Shown here: piece after piece, positions 25,717 through 35,660 of the stretch
Position numbering within the stretch: the stretch's first letter is position 1
How the letters are laid out: every line of letters begins with the position of its first letter
Assembly (NCBI GenBank): GCA_028281445.1
Contig: JANQJW010000043.1
Location: 1-58,655 of the forward strand
DNA: 58,655 nucleotides
Reading direction: 5' to 3'
From: Planctomycetota bacterium
GTDB lineage: Bacteria > Planctomycetota > PLA2 > JAEUHO01
Position numbers and translations under genes: made by a program
Notes under the pieces: model-generated
Seen by the model: the letters and a program-made list of their open reading frames with translations, nothing else
Told to the model about the DNA's origin: nothing
The model's database searches: none

Positions 25717-25963
25717 CTAGCCCGCATGTTGCATGAACTGACGTTGAAATCGCGCGGTCCTCGCTTGTCTTCGAACCCGATCTCTTTGCCGAGAACCGCT
25801 CGGCGATGCTCAATGGCATCGCCTCGGAACCTCGGCTTCGACCTCGAGCCCGAATCCGGAGCGAGGACACACTGTCGATCCCGCGAGCACCGTGGCTTCG
25901 ATCGCAACGCGTTGCGCGACAAGTGGTCATCACGACGCGCGCTTCATGCAACATGCGGGCTAG
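25717..25963. mobile_element. 247-bp MITE-like element with perfect 21-bp terminal inverted repeats
   Basis: The left end starts CTAGCCCGCATGTTGCATG (25717-25737) and the right end (25943-25963) is its perfect 21-bp reverse complement. Between them are 205 bp without a credible gene, only a partly self-complementary sequence (GCCGAGAACCGCTCGGC). No transposase is present, so the element would be mobilised in trans or is a deletion derivative of an IS. The right repeat supplies the TAG stop of the ArnT-like gene. A 19-bp match to the same terminus lies at 2974. Confidence 0.75.
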
Positions 25964-27432
25964 TCACCGGTGGGGCGAACCCGCCAGATCTGGTAGTGGC
26001 CGTACACGTCTTCCTGCAGCTCGAGCCGCTCGAGCAGGTCCCGTGGAATCTGCGCCATGTGGCGTTGGCGCGTGAGGACAGCCGCATCCTCCGGACGCGC
26101 GCGGACGGCGGCCCAGGCCGGATCCTCGCGTCCCGCGACGCCGACGGCGCGGCCATCGGTATAGAAGATGGGCGAATAGATGTAGGTGAGGTCGCGGGCG
26201 TAGACGACCACGGGCGCCTTTGTGCGCGCGACGATGTCCCGATGGCTGAGCCGGACCCAGGCCGACGTGGGCACGAACGGGAGTGCCACGACGATGAGCA
26301 CCGTGATCGCTGCGACTGCGTTCGGCATCCATCGAACGATACGCGGCAGCCAGACGCCGCCGGGTGCAGGCGTGCGCTGCAGGCCATGCGCAAGCAGCAG
26401 AGCCGCGGGCGCCAGGGTGGGATACACGTAGGTCGGCAGCAGGTTGCGCGAGAACGTGAAGAAGAGCAATGGAAGGAACGTCGCCGCGGTTGCGGCCGCC
26501 AGTTCCGGATGACGCGTGAGTGCGCCGAGCTGGAGCCTGCCTCGTTCGCGATGCAACACGAGGCCGACGAGAGGGAGCCAGGCAACGATGGCGAGGGCGA
26601 AGTGCAGCCAGATCATCCCGAGGGGCTCGGCATGTGCGAAGCCGTAGCGGTCACCTGCCCAGTCGCTGTCGAGGTAGCGCCGGAAGTGCTCGCCGACGAT
26701 GAAGTAGTCGAGGAACCCGGGCGTGCGTTGTTCGGCGATCACGTACCAGGGCGCGGCAACCGCCCCGAACACGACCACCATGCGAACCCACGGCCATGCT
26801 TTCAGTACGGCTCGCCCGTCTCTGCCGAAGAGCAGCCCGACGAAGGGGAACGCTCCGAGCACGACGCCGATGGGGCCCTTGGCCAGTGTCGCGATTCCGA
26901 CACCGATCCCGACGGTGAGAGCTGCGCGCCACGAGCTCATGCGGCTGTCGGACGCTGCCCGTGCAAGCATGCCGTAGAGCGCGAGCGCGGTGCCCAGCAC
27001 GAGGTACGGATCCGTCATGACGCCGCCCACCAGGAACAGCGTGATCGGTGAGCATAGGAAGAGCAGGGCGCCGGCCCGGGCGATGGACCGTCCGCCGAGT
27101 ACGGCGCCGGACTTCCACACCAGCAGCAGGGTCAGGAGGCCGGCCAGCCAGGCCGGGAGCCGCACGGCGAGCTCGTTGCGGCCGAGCAGGCCGATCCCGC
27201 TCGCCTGGGCCCAGGTGGAGAGCGGCGGCTTGCCCCAGAACGGCTCGCCGTGCAGCCGCGGGGTCACCCAATCCCCGGTCGCGTGCATCGTGCGCGCGAT
27301 CTCCGCGTAGCGGCTCTCGGTGCGATCCGCAAGGGGGTAGAGGGGCAGCGTGGCGAGGCGAGCGAGAAGCAGCAGCGCGCACAGAAGCAGGACGCGGCGC
27401 GCGCCGAAAGCCCGGTCGAACTCGTTCGTCAA
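25960..27432 (-). CDS. ArnT-like glycosyltransferase (GT39/GT83 superfamily)
   Basis: 490 residues, ~11 membrane helices. The first periplasmic loop has the ArnT/PMT signature PLADRTESRYAEIARTMHATGDWVTPRLHGEPFWGKPPLSTWAQA, including the catalytic Asp/Glu region, and GPIGVVLGAFPF and EHFRRYLDSDWAGDRYGF follow. The enzyme should transfer a sugar from a polyprenyl-phosphate donor to lipid or protein outside the inner membrane. The DPM1-like fusion at 8056-10296 could make such a donor. The stop codon lies inside the right terminal repeat of the neighbouring element, so the last residues may have been altered by the insertion. Confidence 0.85.
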   Translation of the reverse strand: MTNEFDRAFGARRVLLLCALLLLARLATLPLYPLADRTESRYAEIARTMHATGDWVTPRLHGEPFWGKPPLSTWAQASGIGLLGRNELAVRLPAWLAGLLTLLLVWKSGAVLGGRSIARAGALLFLCSPITLFLVGGVMTDPYLVLGTALALYGMLARAASDSRMSSWRAALTVGIGVGIATLAKGPIGVVLGAFPFVGLLFGRDGRAVLKAWPWVRMVVVFGAVAAPWYVIAEQRTPGFLDYFIVGEHFRRYLDSDWAGDRYGFAHAEPLGMIWLHFALAIVAWLPLVGLVLHRERGRLQLGALTRHPELAAATAATFLPLLFFTFSRNLLPTYVYPTLAPAALLLAHGLQRTPAPGGVWLPRIVRWMPNAVAAITVLIVVALPFVPTSAWVRLSHRDIVARTKAPVVVYARDLTYIYSPIFYTDGRAVGVAGREDPAWAAVRARPEDAAVLTRQRHMAQIPRDLLERLELQEDVYGHYQIWRVRPTGD

Positions 27433-27479
27433 TCAACCCCCTCGGAACGGCGCTCCCTCACCGTCCCGCGGGCGTCAGC

Positions 27480-28931
27480 CTATTTGGCTTCCTGCTCGGC
27501 TTTCGCTTTTTCTGCCAGCTCCTCGAGCCACTTCTCGAGCTTGCCCTTCACCGTCTCGTCCTCTTCCTTCTGGAACGCCTGACTGAGCCAGTACGGCAAC
27601 ATCCGGTGCGGCTTCTCGATCTTCTTCAGTGCGCTGATCGCAGCAAGGCGGACCTTCTTCGATTCCGCCGAGAGGCCCTGCTTGCCGAGCAGGAACATGT
27701 GTCCGGCTTCGCTCTCCATCTTGGCGAGCAGGGGGAGGATCGCCTTGATCTTCTTCTCGTCCTTGCTGTCTTCGAGCGCGAGCATCAGCGCCCAGGCGGC
27801 CTTCTCGTCGCCCTTCTTGGCGATGTCCTTGGCGGTGCGCGCGTAGGAACCCGGCTTCGCCGACGCGAGCCGGGCGATCTGCTTCTTGACGCCCGCGTCG
27901 GTCTTCATCAACTCGGTGCGCAGTTTGCCTTCGCCGCCGTGCTTCACGAGCTTGCCTTCCAGGTCGATGAGCAACACGGTCGGGTAGCTTGTCACGCCAA
28001 GCTCGCGAATCGTGTCGCCCGTACTGTCCAGGAGGATGGGGAACGGCAGATCGCGGCCACCCCAGTGCTTCGTCTTGCACGTCTCCAGATCCGGGTCTAG
28101 CGCTTCGAAGGTCGGCTTCCCTGAATTGTGGAACGCGAAGATCTCGAACTCATCGCGTCGGTCCTTGAACTCCTCATACAGATCCATGAGCTGGGGCAAA
28201 CTGCGCCCGGTGCAGGGGTATCAGGTCGAGAACCAGAACTCGAGCAGCACCCACTTTCCCTTGTAGTCCGCCAGCTTGACATCCTTGTCCACGCCGCGCG
28301 CGTCGGTCACGTTCCACGGCGGGAGTTCCTTGCCGTAGAGCTTGGCGATCGGCGTGGCCTTGAGGTCGATCGTCCCCAGGTCCATCTCCAGGCCTTCGCT
28401 GCTATCGACGTCGATGGTGCGGTTGCGCCCCTTGACGTCCGTGCCGTACATGTGCAGCTGGAAGCGTCCTGTGGGTAGGTAGAACTCGAACTCCGCCTTC
28501 TCGGACATGTGCCGCGCCGCGCGCAGCCTCATCGGCAGCAGGTTGAGATAGGTGTTGGTCCAGCCCGGCGCCGCGCCAAGGTCCTCGCAGGAGAGCTTGC
28601 CGTGCACGCGTACCAACGTGGACAGGTAGATGTTCACCGGCTCGGACGTCTTCTTGACGATCGCAACGGCGCCACGCTTGCGCTCCTTGTCCATGAGCAT
28701 CAACGCGGCGGGACGGCCGTAGGTGCGAGCTTCGAGCTCGAAGGCGCCATCCTCTCCCGTCAGTACGCCGCCGCCGGACTTGCCCTCCAGCCAGATGGTG
28801 GCCACCTCCACGCCGGCAACGGGATTGTCGTCCAGGTCCTTGACGGTGCCCTTGATCGTCACCGTGTCCCGCGCAGGCGCCTCCGTGGCGAAGGCCAGAA
28901 CCAGCACGCAAGCGAGCAGCAGGTATCGCAT
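27480..28931 (-). CDS. secreted ResA/TlpA-like thioredoxin with in-frame TGA at the first Cys of CxxC (candidate selenoprotein)
   Basis: Read through, 483 residues from the ATG at 28931 (GAGGAGGAGAGCA upstream), with signal peptide (YLLLACVLVLAFATEAPA). Residues ~25-110 are a carboxypeptidase-regulatory-like beta domain (VKDLDDNPVAGVEV), ~195-345 an AhpC/TSA-type thioredoxin domain, and ~350-483 helical HEAT-like repeats. At the active site the reading is KWVLLEFWFST-TGA-YPCTGRSLPQLMDLYEEF: codon 237 (28223-28221) is TGA where the family has the first Cys of W-C-x-x-C, giving U237-Y-P-C240. The frame continues to the conserved SYPTVLLIDLEGK (cis-Pro). A GC-rich hairpin starts 12 nt after the TGA. 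Selenocysteine is the simplest reading. Sec-containing thiol:disulfide oxidoreductases of this type are known in other bacteria. Confidence 0.82.
28194..28208 (-). promoter_or_regulatory. candidate SECIS hairpin in the thioredoxin gene
   Basis: On the minus strand GGGC-GCAGTTT-GCCC forms a 4-bp stem (5 bp if G·U is counted) with a loop that contains GU and starts with G. The stem begins 12 nt and the loop 16-17 nt after the TGA. Confidence 0.6.
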
Positions 28932-29190
28932 TGCTCTCCTCCTCACCTCGAATCGTAGCAATTTTGGGGGAACAAGGTTCCCGAGCCGTGCGTACTTCTC
29001 GCGTGATCGTGACCTTCGACCAGCATCTGCAGCAACCCAAGCGCCGCGACCCGCACTTCACCGGGGTTGGGCTGCGTTGGCGCCGAAATACCAAGCTGCG
29101 CGGTCGTTTGCGACGTCTGTAGAGCTCGAACGCACGCAAGGCGGGCACACGAGGCGCACACAAGGCGCAACCGCGCAATCTCCCTTCCGC

Positions 29191-29261
29191 ACACGTCACG
29201 CCGTGGGGCGTACCGGGCTCCAACCCCGGGAGGCGGAGTTCGACTCTTCGGGCGTGTGCCA
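29191..29261 (+). tRNA. tRNA-Trp(CCA) with shortened D arm
   Basis: Acceptor ACACGTC pairs with GGCGTGT (one T·G), discriminator G and encoded CCA. The anticodon arm is CCGGG-CTCCAAC-CCCGG (anticodon CCA). The T arm is CGGAG-TTCGACT-CTTCG. Only 15 nt separate the acceptor and anticodon stems, about four fewer than usual, so the D arm is reduced. It is the first of seven tRNA genes. Confidence 0.7.
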
Positions 29262-29267
29262 ACAACC

Positions 29268-29343
29268 GTCTCGGTAGCTCAACTGGCACAGCGGCGAGCT
29301 CTTAACTCGCGAGATGGAGGATCGTGGCCTCCCCGGGACACCA
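29268..29343 (+). tRNA. tRNA-Lys(CTT)
   Basis: 76 nt. Acceptor GTCTCGG pairs with CCGGGAC (one T·G), discriminator A, encoded CCA. Anticodon arm GCGAG-CTCTTAA-CTCGC (CTT). The T stem GGAGG/CCTCC encloses an unusual loop ATCGTGG instead of TTCRANN. Confidence 0.8.
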
Positions 29344-29353
29344 CTACACACGC

Positions 29354-29429
29354 TGGCGTGTGGCCGATCGGGTAAGGCATCCGGCTGTTAACCGGAACCA
29401 TGCAGGTTCGAGTCCTGCCGCGCCAGCCA
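29354..29429 (+). tRNA. tRNA-Asn(GTT)
   Basis: 76 nt. Acceptor TGGCGTG pairs with CGCGCCA, discriminator G, encoded CCA. Anticodon arm TCCGG-CTGTTAA-CCGGA (GTT). T arm GCAGG-TTCGAGT-CCTGC. Confidence 0.9.
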
Positions 29430-29439
29430 ACACATTCCC

Positions 29440-29516
29440 GGTCCCGTAGCCCAACCGGCAGAGGCAGTAGTTTCAGAAACTACTAGTTGGAGGTTCGACT
29501 CCTCCCGGGACTACCA
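29440..29516 (+). tRNA. class I tRNA with anticodon CAG (Leu codon CUG)
   Basis: 77 nt. Acceptor GGTCCCG pairs with CGGGACT (G·T first pair), discriminator A, encoded CCA. Anticodon arm GTAGT-TTCAGAA-ACTAC gives CAG; flanking bases extend the stem, so the register is firm. T arm GGAGG-TTCGACT-CCTCC. The variable region is only about five nucleotides, whereas bacterial tRNA-Leu has a long variable arm. Its amino acid identity is therefore uncertain. Confidence 0.75.
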
Positions 29517-29523
29517 ATCACAT

Positions 29524-29600
29524 GGCGCACGAAACCAAAAGGCAGAGGCACCGGGCTGTGAACCCGGGTAAGGCGGGTTCGAGTCCCCCCGTTCGCCCCA
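29524..29600 (+). tRNA. tRNA-His(GTG)
   Basis: Anticodon arm CCGGG-CTGTGAA-CCCGG (GTG). The 5' end has the extra G (-1) opposite the discriminator C, a His hallmark, and CCA is encoded. The acceptor stem has one C·T mismatch at the fourth pair. T arm GCGGG-TTCGAGT-CCCCC is also imperfect. Confidence 0.8.
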
Positions 29601-29613
29601 ACGACCATGCATG

Positions 29614-29688
29614 GCCCTTGTGGTGTAACAGACAGCATCTGGGACTACGAACCCCAGGGTGGAGGTGCGAATCCTCCCGAGGGCACCA
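29614..29688 (+). tRNA. tRNA-Arg(ACG)
   Basis: 75 nt. Acceptor GCCCTTG pairs with CGAGGGC (one T·G), discriminator A, encoded CCA. Anticodon loop CTACGAA (ACG) is typical of this species, but the stem TGGGA/CCCCA ends in an A·C mismatch. The T loop is TGCGAAT, with G in place of the usual T at position 55. Confidence 0.78.
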
Positions 29689-29691
29689 CTG

Positions 29692-29767
29692 TGCCGTGTG
29701 GTGTAGACAGGTAGCACGCTCGGCTTTGAACCGGGCGGCGGAGGTTCGAGCCCTCCCGCGGCAGCCA
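29692..29767 (+). tRNA. tRNA-Gln(TTG)
   Basis: 76 nt. Acceptor TGCCGTG pairs with CGCGGCA, discriminator G, encoded CCA. Anticodon arm CTCGG-CTTTGAA-CCGGG (TTG). T arm GGAGG-TTCGAGC-CCTCC. It ends one base before the stop codon of the convergent ABC-F gene. Confidence 0.87.
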
Positions 29768-29768
29768 C

Positions 29769-31544
<1,776 letters not shown>

Positions 31545-31643
31545 CGGCCGGAGCATACGGGTGTCTCGTGCGCGGTACACCGTCCGATTCGCACCGTCCG
31601 CTGCCGACAGGCCCTGGCTAGGCAGGTCGAGGGGCGGATCTCC

Positions 31644-33098
31644 GTGCGCCGAACACATGCCATTGTCACGTTGTTGCTTTGTGCGCTGCTGACCGCGTGC
31701 GGTGGCGGCAGTGGAGGCAGTGCCGACGGCGCGTTGGTGATCGAGCCGCTGCAGCTGCCGGGTGGCGTATCAGGCGGCACCTGGGCTGCGACGCTGATCG
31801 CATCCGGCGGTAGTGGCAACGGCTATGCCTGGTCGCTTGGCGGTGGCGCGCTGCCGGACGGCGCCGGTGGTCTGCCGGCCACGGGCATCACCGCGCGTCT
31901 GGCCGGTGTGCTTTCTTCGCAAGGCAGCTTCACGTTCACCGTCGAGTTGCGGGACTCCCGGGACAACATCGCGACGCGCACCTACGCGGTCACCGTCGCT
32001 CCCGGCGGCGGTGGCGGCGGCAACGACCGCACGACCAGCACCGTCAATGCGCCCGGTCCGCGCGAAGCCCACTCGGCGGTGTGGACCGGAACCGAGATGA
32101 TCGTGTGGGGCGGAGTCCGCCAGACCGGGCCGCTCTCGGACGGCGGCGCGTACGACCCGGCGAACGATACGTGGCGCACGGTCTCGAACACGGGCGCGCC
32201 ATCCCCGCGCTTCTCACACACCGCGGTGTGGACCGGCACCGAGATGATCGTCTTCGGCGGATGGAGCGGGCAGGGCGTTCTCGGGGATGGCGGCGCGTAC
32301 GACCCCGTGACGGACACGTGGCGCCCGCTGCCGGTCCAGGGTGTGCCGCTCGCGCGCGTCCTGCATGCGGCCGTCTGGACCGGCAGCGCGATGCTCGTCT
32401 TCGGCGGTCAGGGCGTCTTCGCGCCACCGGCACCGAACTCGGTGGACCTCGTGCATGCCGATGGGGCCGCCTACGACCCGGTCGCCAACCAATGGACGGC
32501 GCTGACGGCGGGCGGCCCGGCGATGCGCTCGCACACCGCGGTGTGGACGGGGAACCGCATGGTCGTTTGGGGTGGTCGCGACGCGTTCGCGCTCACGATC
32601 CAAACACTCGACATCGGTGCGCAGCACGACCCCGTCGGCGGTACGTGGAACCCGACATCAGCAGCCGCCGGCGTGCCCACCGCTCGCGCGTTCCATACGG
32701 CGGTCTGGGCCGGTGCGCAGGGCATGATCGTGTGGGGGGGCCTGCCGGGCACCATCGGGTCGCTGCAGAGCGGCGGTCGCTACCAGCCGGGCACCAACAG
32801 CTGGGCGGCGACGTCCCTCGCGGGCGCACCAAGCGCCCGGTCGGCACACACTGCGGTCTGGACCGGTGCGGAGATGCTCATCTGGGGCGGCTCGGGCGCG
32901 ACGGTCGGCGCACCCCTGGCCAACGGTGGCGCCTACCGACCCGGGACGAACACCTGGCGCGCGTTGGTACCGAGCTTCGTGCCGACGCCGAGGGCCGGTC
33001 ACACCGCGGTCTGGACCGGGAGCGCGATGATCATATGGGGCGGACGCACGACGCCCGCCGACGTCACGCTCGACACGGGCGGCGTCATCACGCCGTGA
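31644..33098 (+). CDS. Kelch-repeat lipoprotein
   Basis: 484 residues from the GTG at 31644 (VRRTHAIVTLLLCALLTAC), a lipoprotein signal with lipobox LTAC followed by GGGSGG. Residues ~30-125 look like an Ig/cadherin-like putative adhesion domain (SGGSGNGYAWSLGGGALPDG). From ~145 on there are at least six Kelch-like repeats of the form 'SHTAVWTGTEMIVWGG...GGAYDPxxNTWR', spaced ~50-60 residues, forming a beta-propeller. It is probably a surface-exposed binding protein. The start lies in the divergent region shared with the ABC-F gene. Confidence 0.85.
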   Translation: MRRTHAIVTLLLCALLTACGGGSGGSADGALVIEPLQLPGGVSGGTWAATLIASGGSGNGYAWSLGGGALPDGAGGLPATGITARLAGVLSSQGSFTFTVELRDSRDNIATRTYAVTVAPGGGGGGNDRTTSTVNAPGPREAHSAVWTGTEMIVWGGVRQTGPLSDGGAYDPANDTWRTVSNTGAPSPRFSHTAVWTGTEMIVFGGWSGQGVLGDGGAYDPVTDTWRPLPVQGVPLARVLHAAVWTGSAMLVFGGQGVFAPPAPNSVDLVHADGAAYDPVANQWTALTAGGPAMRSHTAVWTGNRMVVWGGRDAFALTIQTLDIGAQHDPVGGTWNPTSAAAGVPTARAFHTAVWAGAQGMIVWGGLPGTIGSLQSGGRYQPGTNSWAATSLAGAPSARSAHTAVWTGAEMLIWGGSGATVGAPLANGGAYRPGTNTWRALVPSFVPTPRAGHTAVWTGSAMIIWGGRTTPADVTLDTGGVITP

Positions 33099-33099
33099 G

Positions 33100-33567
33100 C
33101 TACTCGATCTTGTTGAGATCGTCGGCGCGGATGAGCCGGAAGCCGGCCTTGGTCCACTGGCCCGCGACTTCTGCATTGCCCACTCCGATCGCGTAGCAGT
33201 CGTCTACCTCGACCTTGAGGCGCTCGGCCCACATCTTGCCCCGCTTGGGGAAGATCTCCTTCAGCGGACCGTACTTGCCCTTCGCACCGAGCTTGTCGAT
33301 GTTCGCGTCGTTGATGCCCTCGCGTTCCACGAACTTCGGCAGGCTCTGGCGCATCTTGACCACGTCGGCCTGCGGGATCTCGGCCATGTAGGTCAGCGCC
33401 TTCTCGAGGTCGCCGGCCGTGACGGCCTTGCTCATGTCACGGAGCGTCTGCAGCAGTGCCTCCTTGGACGGTGCGTTCGGCCCGGCGTCGCCGCCACCGC
33501 CTTCGCCGCCGCAGGCGGGTGCGAGCAGAAGAGTTGTCAGGACCACGGTTGTCGTGAGGATGCGCAT
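33100..33567 (-). CDS. hypothetical lipoprotein
   Basis: 155 residues with a lipobox LLAPAC and a GGEGGGG tether. The body is a small helical domain (SKEALLQTLRDMSKAVTAGDLEKALTYMAEI) followed by a short mixed region. No family recognised. It is convergent with the Kelch gene, with a single base between the stops. Confidence 0.7.
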   Translation of the reverse strand: MRILTTTVVLTTLLLAPACGGEGGGGDAGPNAPSKEALLQTLRDMSKAVTAGDLEKALTYMAEIPQADVVKMRQSLPKFVEREGINDANIDKLGAKGKYGPLKEIFPKRGKMWAERLKVEVDDCYAIGVGNAEVAGQWTKAGFRLIRADDLNKIE

Positions 33568-33639
33568 GGACGGTCTCCGGTGGGGCCCGACAGTGTGCCG
33601 GGTTGTGCGCCAAGCGCAATGGGAGACCGACGAGGAGGC

Positions 33640-33984
33640 CTACTCCTCCGCGGGAGCGTACCGCAGTCGCGCGATGAAGTACGCCGCCAGGGCGAGAATC
33701 GCTACGACCAGCACCACCGTTGCCTGCGTGTTGAGGCGGAAGCTGATCTGCTTGTCCCCGCTGGTGACCACGCTCGTCTCGCGCAGCGCGTCGAGCTCGG
33801 CCTGCAGCCGATCGGCGCGCTCGCGCTGCATCACCGCTTCGTGATCGAGCTGCTGCACGAGGTTGGCGAGCTTCGCCGTCTCCTCGGACTCCGCCGTCAC
33901 GCGGACATTGGTCTTGACGTCACAGCCCGCCAACAGCAGGCCCAGCACGAGCCACAACCCGGATCGAAACGTCGCGCGCACCAT
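33640..33984 (-). CDS. small lipoprotein with coiled coil and C-terminal membrane helix
   Basis: 114 residues from the ATG at 33984 (MVRATFRSGLWLVLGLLLAGC), lipobox LLAGC then DVKTNVRV. Residues ~30-70 are a coiled coil (LANLVQQLDHEAVMQRERADRLQAELDAL) and ~90-108 a membrane helix (TVVLVVAILALAAYFIA). Lipid anchor at one end and helix at the other suggests a spacer between two membranes or a hairpin on one membrane. Function unknown. Confidence 0.7.
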   Translation of the reverse strand: MVRATFRSGLWLVLGLLLAGCDVKTNVRVTAESEETAKLANLVQQLDHEAVMQRERADRLQAELDALRETSVVTSGDKQISFRLNTQATVVLVVAILALAAYFIARLRYAPAEE

Positions 33985-34046
33985 GAGAACCTCCGTCCCT
34001 TGGACGCCTTCCAGTCTAGGAACCGGGCAGGGGGCCTCGTCCCGAT

Positions 34047-35402
34047 CTAGCGGAAGCGGACCCGCTTGTCGTACCGCGTGCCCTGGCAGCGGGGGCAGAG
34101 GCGGTTGCCCTTGACGCCGCGGCCCGCGCACATCACGCACTGGACCCGCGTAGGGACGTCCGAGATATCGAACAGACCGGATCGCTCCGCGAACCACGCC
34201 GTGAGCCACGACGCGCGCTCCGCAGGGGACGAGCGGAACCACCATCGGTCGCGCGTCATCGGCTTCTCGGCGTTGCCTAGCGGCTTCTTCACCTTGGGCG
34301 GCTCCACGATGAAGGTGCCCGAGCCGTAGCTCGCGATGTGCCAGGAGGAACGCCTCCCGTTCTCCCAGAACATCCGCCCCTCGTCGAGCGTGACGTCGTC
34401 CCAACGCATGAGGTGTTGCGCGAGCCCTGCGAACATGAGCTCGGGCAGCTCACGTCGCGCCCACGCGGTCACATCAGCCAGGGTGACGTCCGGCTCCCGC
34501 ACCTTGGCCTGGATCAGGCGGCGCGCGATCTTCGGCGCGCGGATCTTGGCCTCGCGCTGCATGTGCTCGCCGCGCTTGGCTACGAAGAGCAGGCGTGCCC
34601 GATGCGCCTGGAAGGCGACCGGCGGCGGCGGCTCCGGGTGCGCCTTCTTGAACGCCTCCATGAGGGTCCGGGCGCGCCGGTATGCCTTGCGGCGGATGTC
34701 GGTGCGGATGGCGCGCAGGTCCTTCAGCGCGCTCTTTTCCTGCAAGAGCACCTCGACCTCCGCTACGCGCTTCGCAGCGATGTGCGCGGAGAGGAACGTC
34801 TTGTCGGCCGCGCTCTGCCGGTAGTGCTCGAGCGCGATCGCGAACAGGCCAATCAGGCGCGCGTACTCGGCGATCCGGAAGTGCTCGCGCGCAGAGAGCT
34901 GTGTGAGATCGACGCCGTCCTTCTGCAGCCTCGCGAGGAAGCGTTCGAAGAGTTTCTCCGGTCTCCAGACATCGCGCGGGTCGAGTACTTCCGTGCGGAT
35001 GGCCACGATGCGCTCCGCCGGGATCTTCACTTCCTTTCCACCCTGCAGGATCGTCACGCCTGCGTCGCTCCGCTCCACGATGCGCCCGACGACGTCGACT
35101 GTACCGCCGCCTTCCAGCGTGATCGTCACGCGGTGACCCGCGACCACTGCGAGCCCCGGGTTGGTGATGTGGAACGCGGCCTGCAGCCGCTTACGATCGG
35201 CGTCCGAGACGGCCTCCCAGGAGATGCTGCGAAGGAGGCCGCGCGCCACGTCCTCGATGACGAGCACGTACTCGTCACTCTTCTCGCGGAGTGGCCGGCC
35301 TTTGATCACCTCGCCGGTTCGGAGCCGTACGACATCGCCGAAGGCCGCATCGACGCTTACGAGTAGGAGCAGGGCGGTGAGCGGAAGCAGGATCTTGTTC
35401 AT
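34047..35402 (-). CDS. secreted protein with DnaJ-type zinc-finger tail
   Basis: 451 residues from the ATG at 35402 (MNKILLPLTALLLLVSVDAAFG, signal peptide). Two small beta modules follow (VVRLRTGEVIKGRPL...; HRVTITLEGGGTVDVVGRIVERSD, ~25-130), then a long helical region with TPR-like character (~150-260). The last 30 residues contain CVMCAGRGVKGNRLCPRCQGT, a DnaJ-like CxxCxGxG zinc-binding pair. The 'TGEVIKG' module is shared with the protein at 47023-47937. Role unknown; the zinc motif outside the cytoplasm is unusual. Confidence 0.7.
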   Translation of the reverse strand: MNKILLPLTALLLLVSVDAAFGDVVRLRTGEVIKGRPLREKSDEYVLVIEDVARGLLRSISWEAVSDADRKRLQAAFHITNPGLAVVAGHRVTITLEGGGTVDVVGRIVERSDAGVTILQGGKEVKIPAERIVAIRTEVLDPRDVWRPEKLFERFLARLQKDGVDLTQLSAREHFRIAEYARLIGLFAIALEHYRQSAADKTFLSAHIAAKRVAEVEVLLQEKSALKDLRAIRTDIRRKAYRRARTLMEAFKKAHPEPPPPVAFQAHRARLLFVAKRGEHMQREAKIRAPKIARRLIQAKVREPDVTLADVTAWARRELPELMFAGLAQHLMRWDDVTLDEGRMFWENGRRSSWHIASYGSGTFIVEPPKVKKPLGNAEKPMTRDRWWFRSSPAERASWLTAWFAERSGLFDISDVPTRVQCVMCAGRGVKGNRLCPRCQGTRYDKRVRFR

Positions 35403-35660
35403 GCTCGCGTACCGCGCAAGCGCAATGCCGAAGGCAGCACGCGGAGGTGGCACGTCGCGATCGTGCAAGGAATGGGCCTCTGCAGGCGACTGGCGGTATG
35501 TGGCGCAAACCGTCGTCACAGCGCGCCGGGAGGACGCTTACCGCCACCTGCAGCTGCGTGGACGACGGACCGGTATCTGCGCTGCCGGTGAATTCCGCCG
35601 TCCGAATCGCTGCCCTTCGCCGGGCGGTAGCATTCCAACGGCCAAAGCGTGGGGGCGGAC

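Noticed and set aside
28932..29190. Gene in the region between the thioredoxin gene and the tRNA array
   Set aside because: Short open frames there are Arg-rich without a start signal; nothing convincing is seen, nor a clear promoter.
29191..29767. tRNA-Sec within the tRNA array
   Set aside because: None of the seven has a UCA anticodon or a long variable arm; selC must lie elsewhere if the organism uses Sec.
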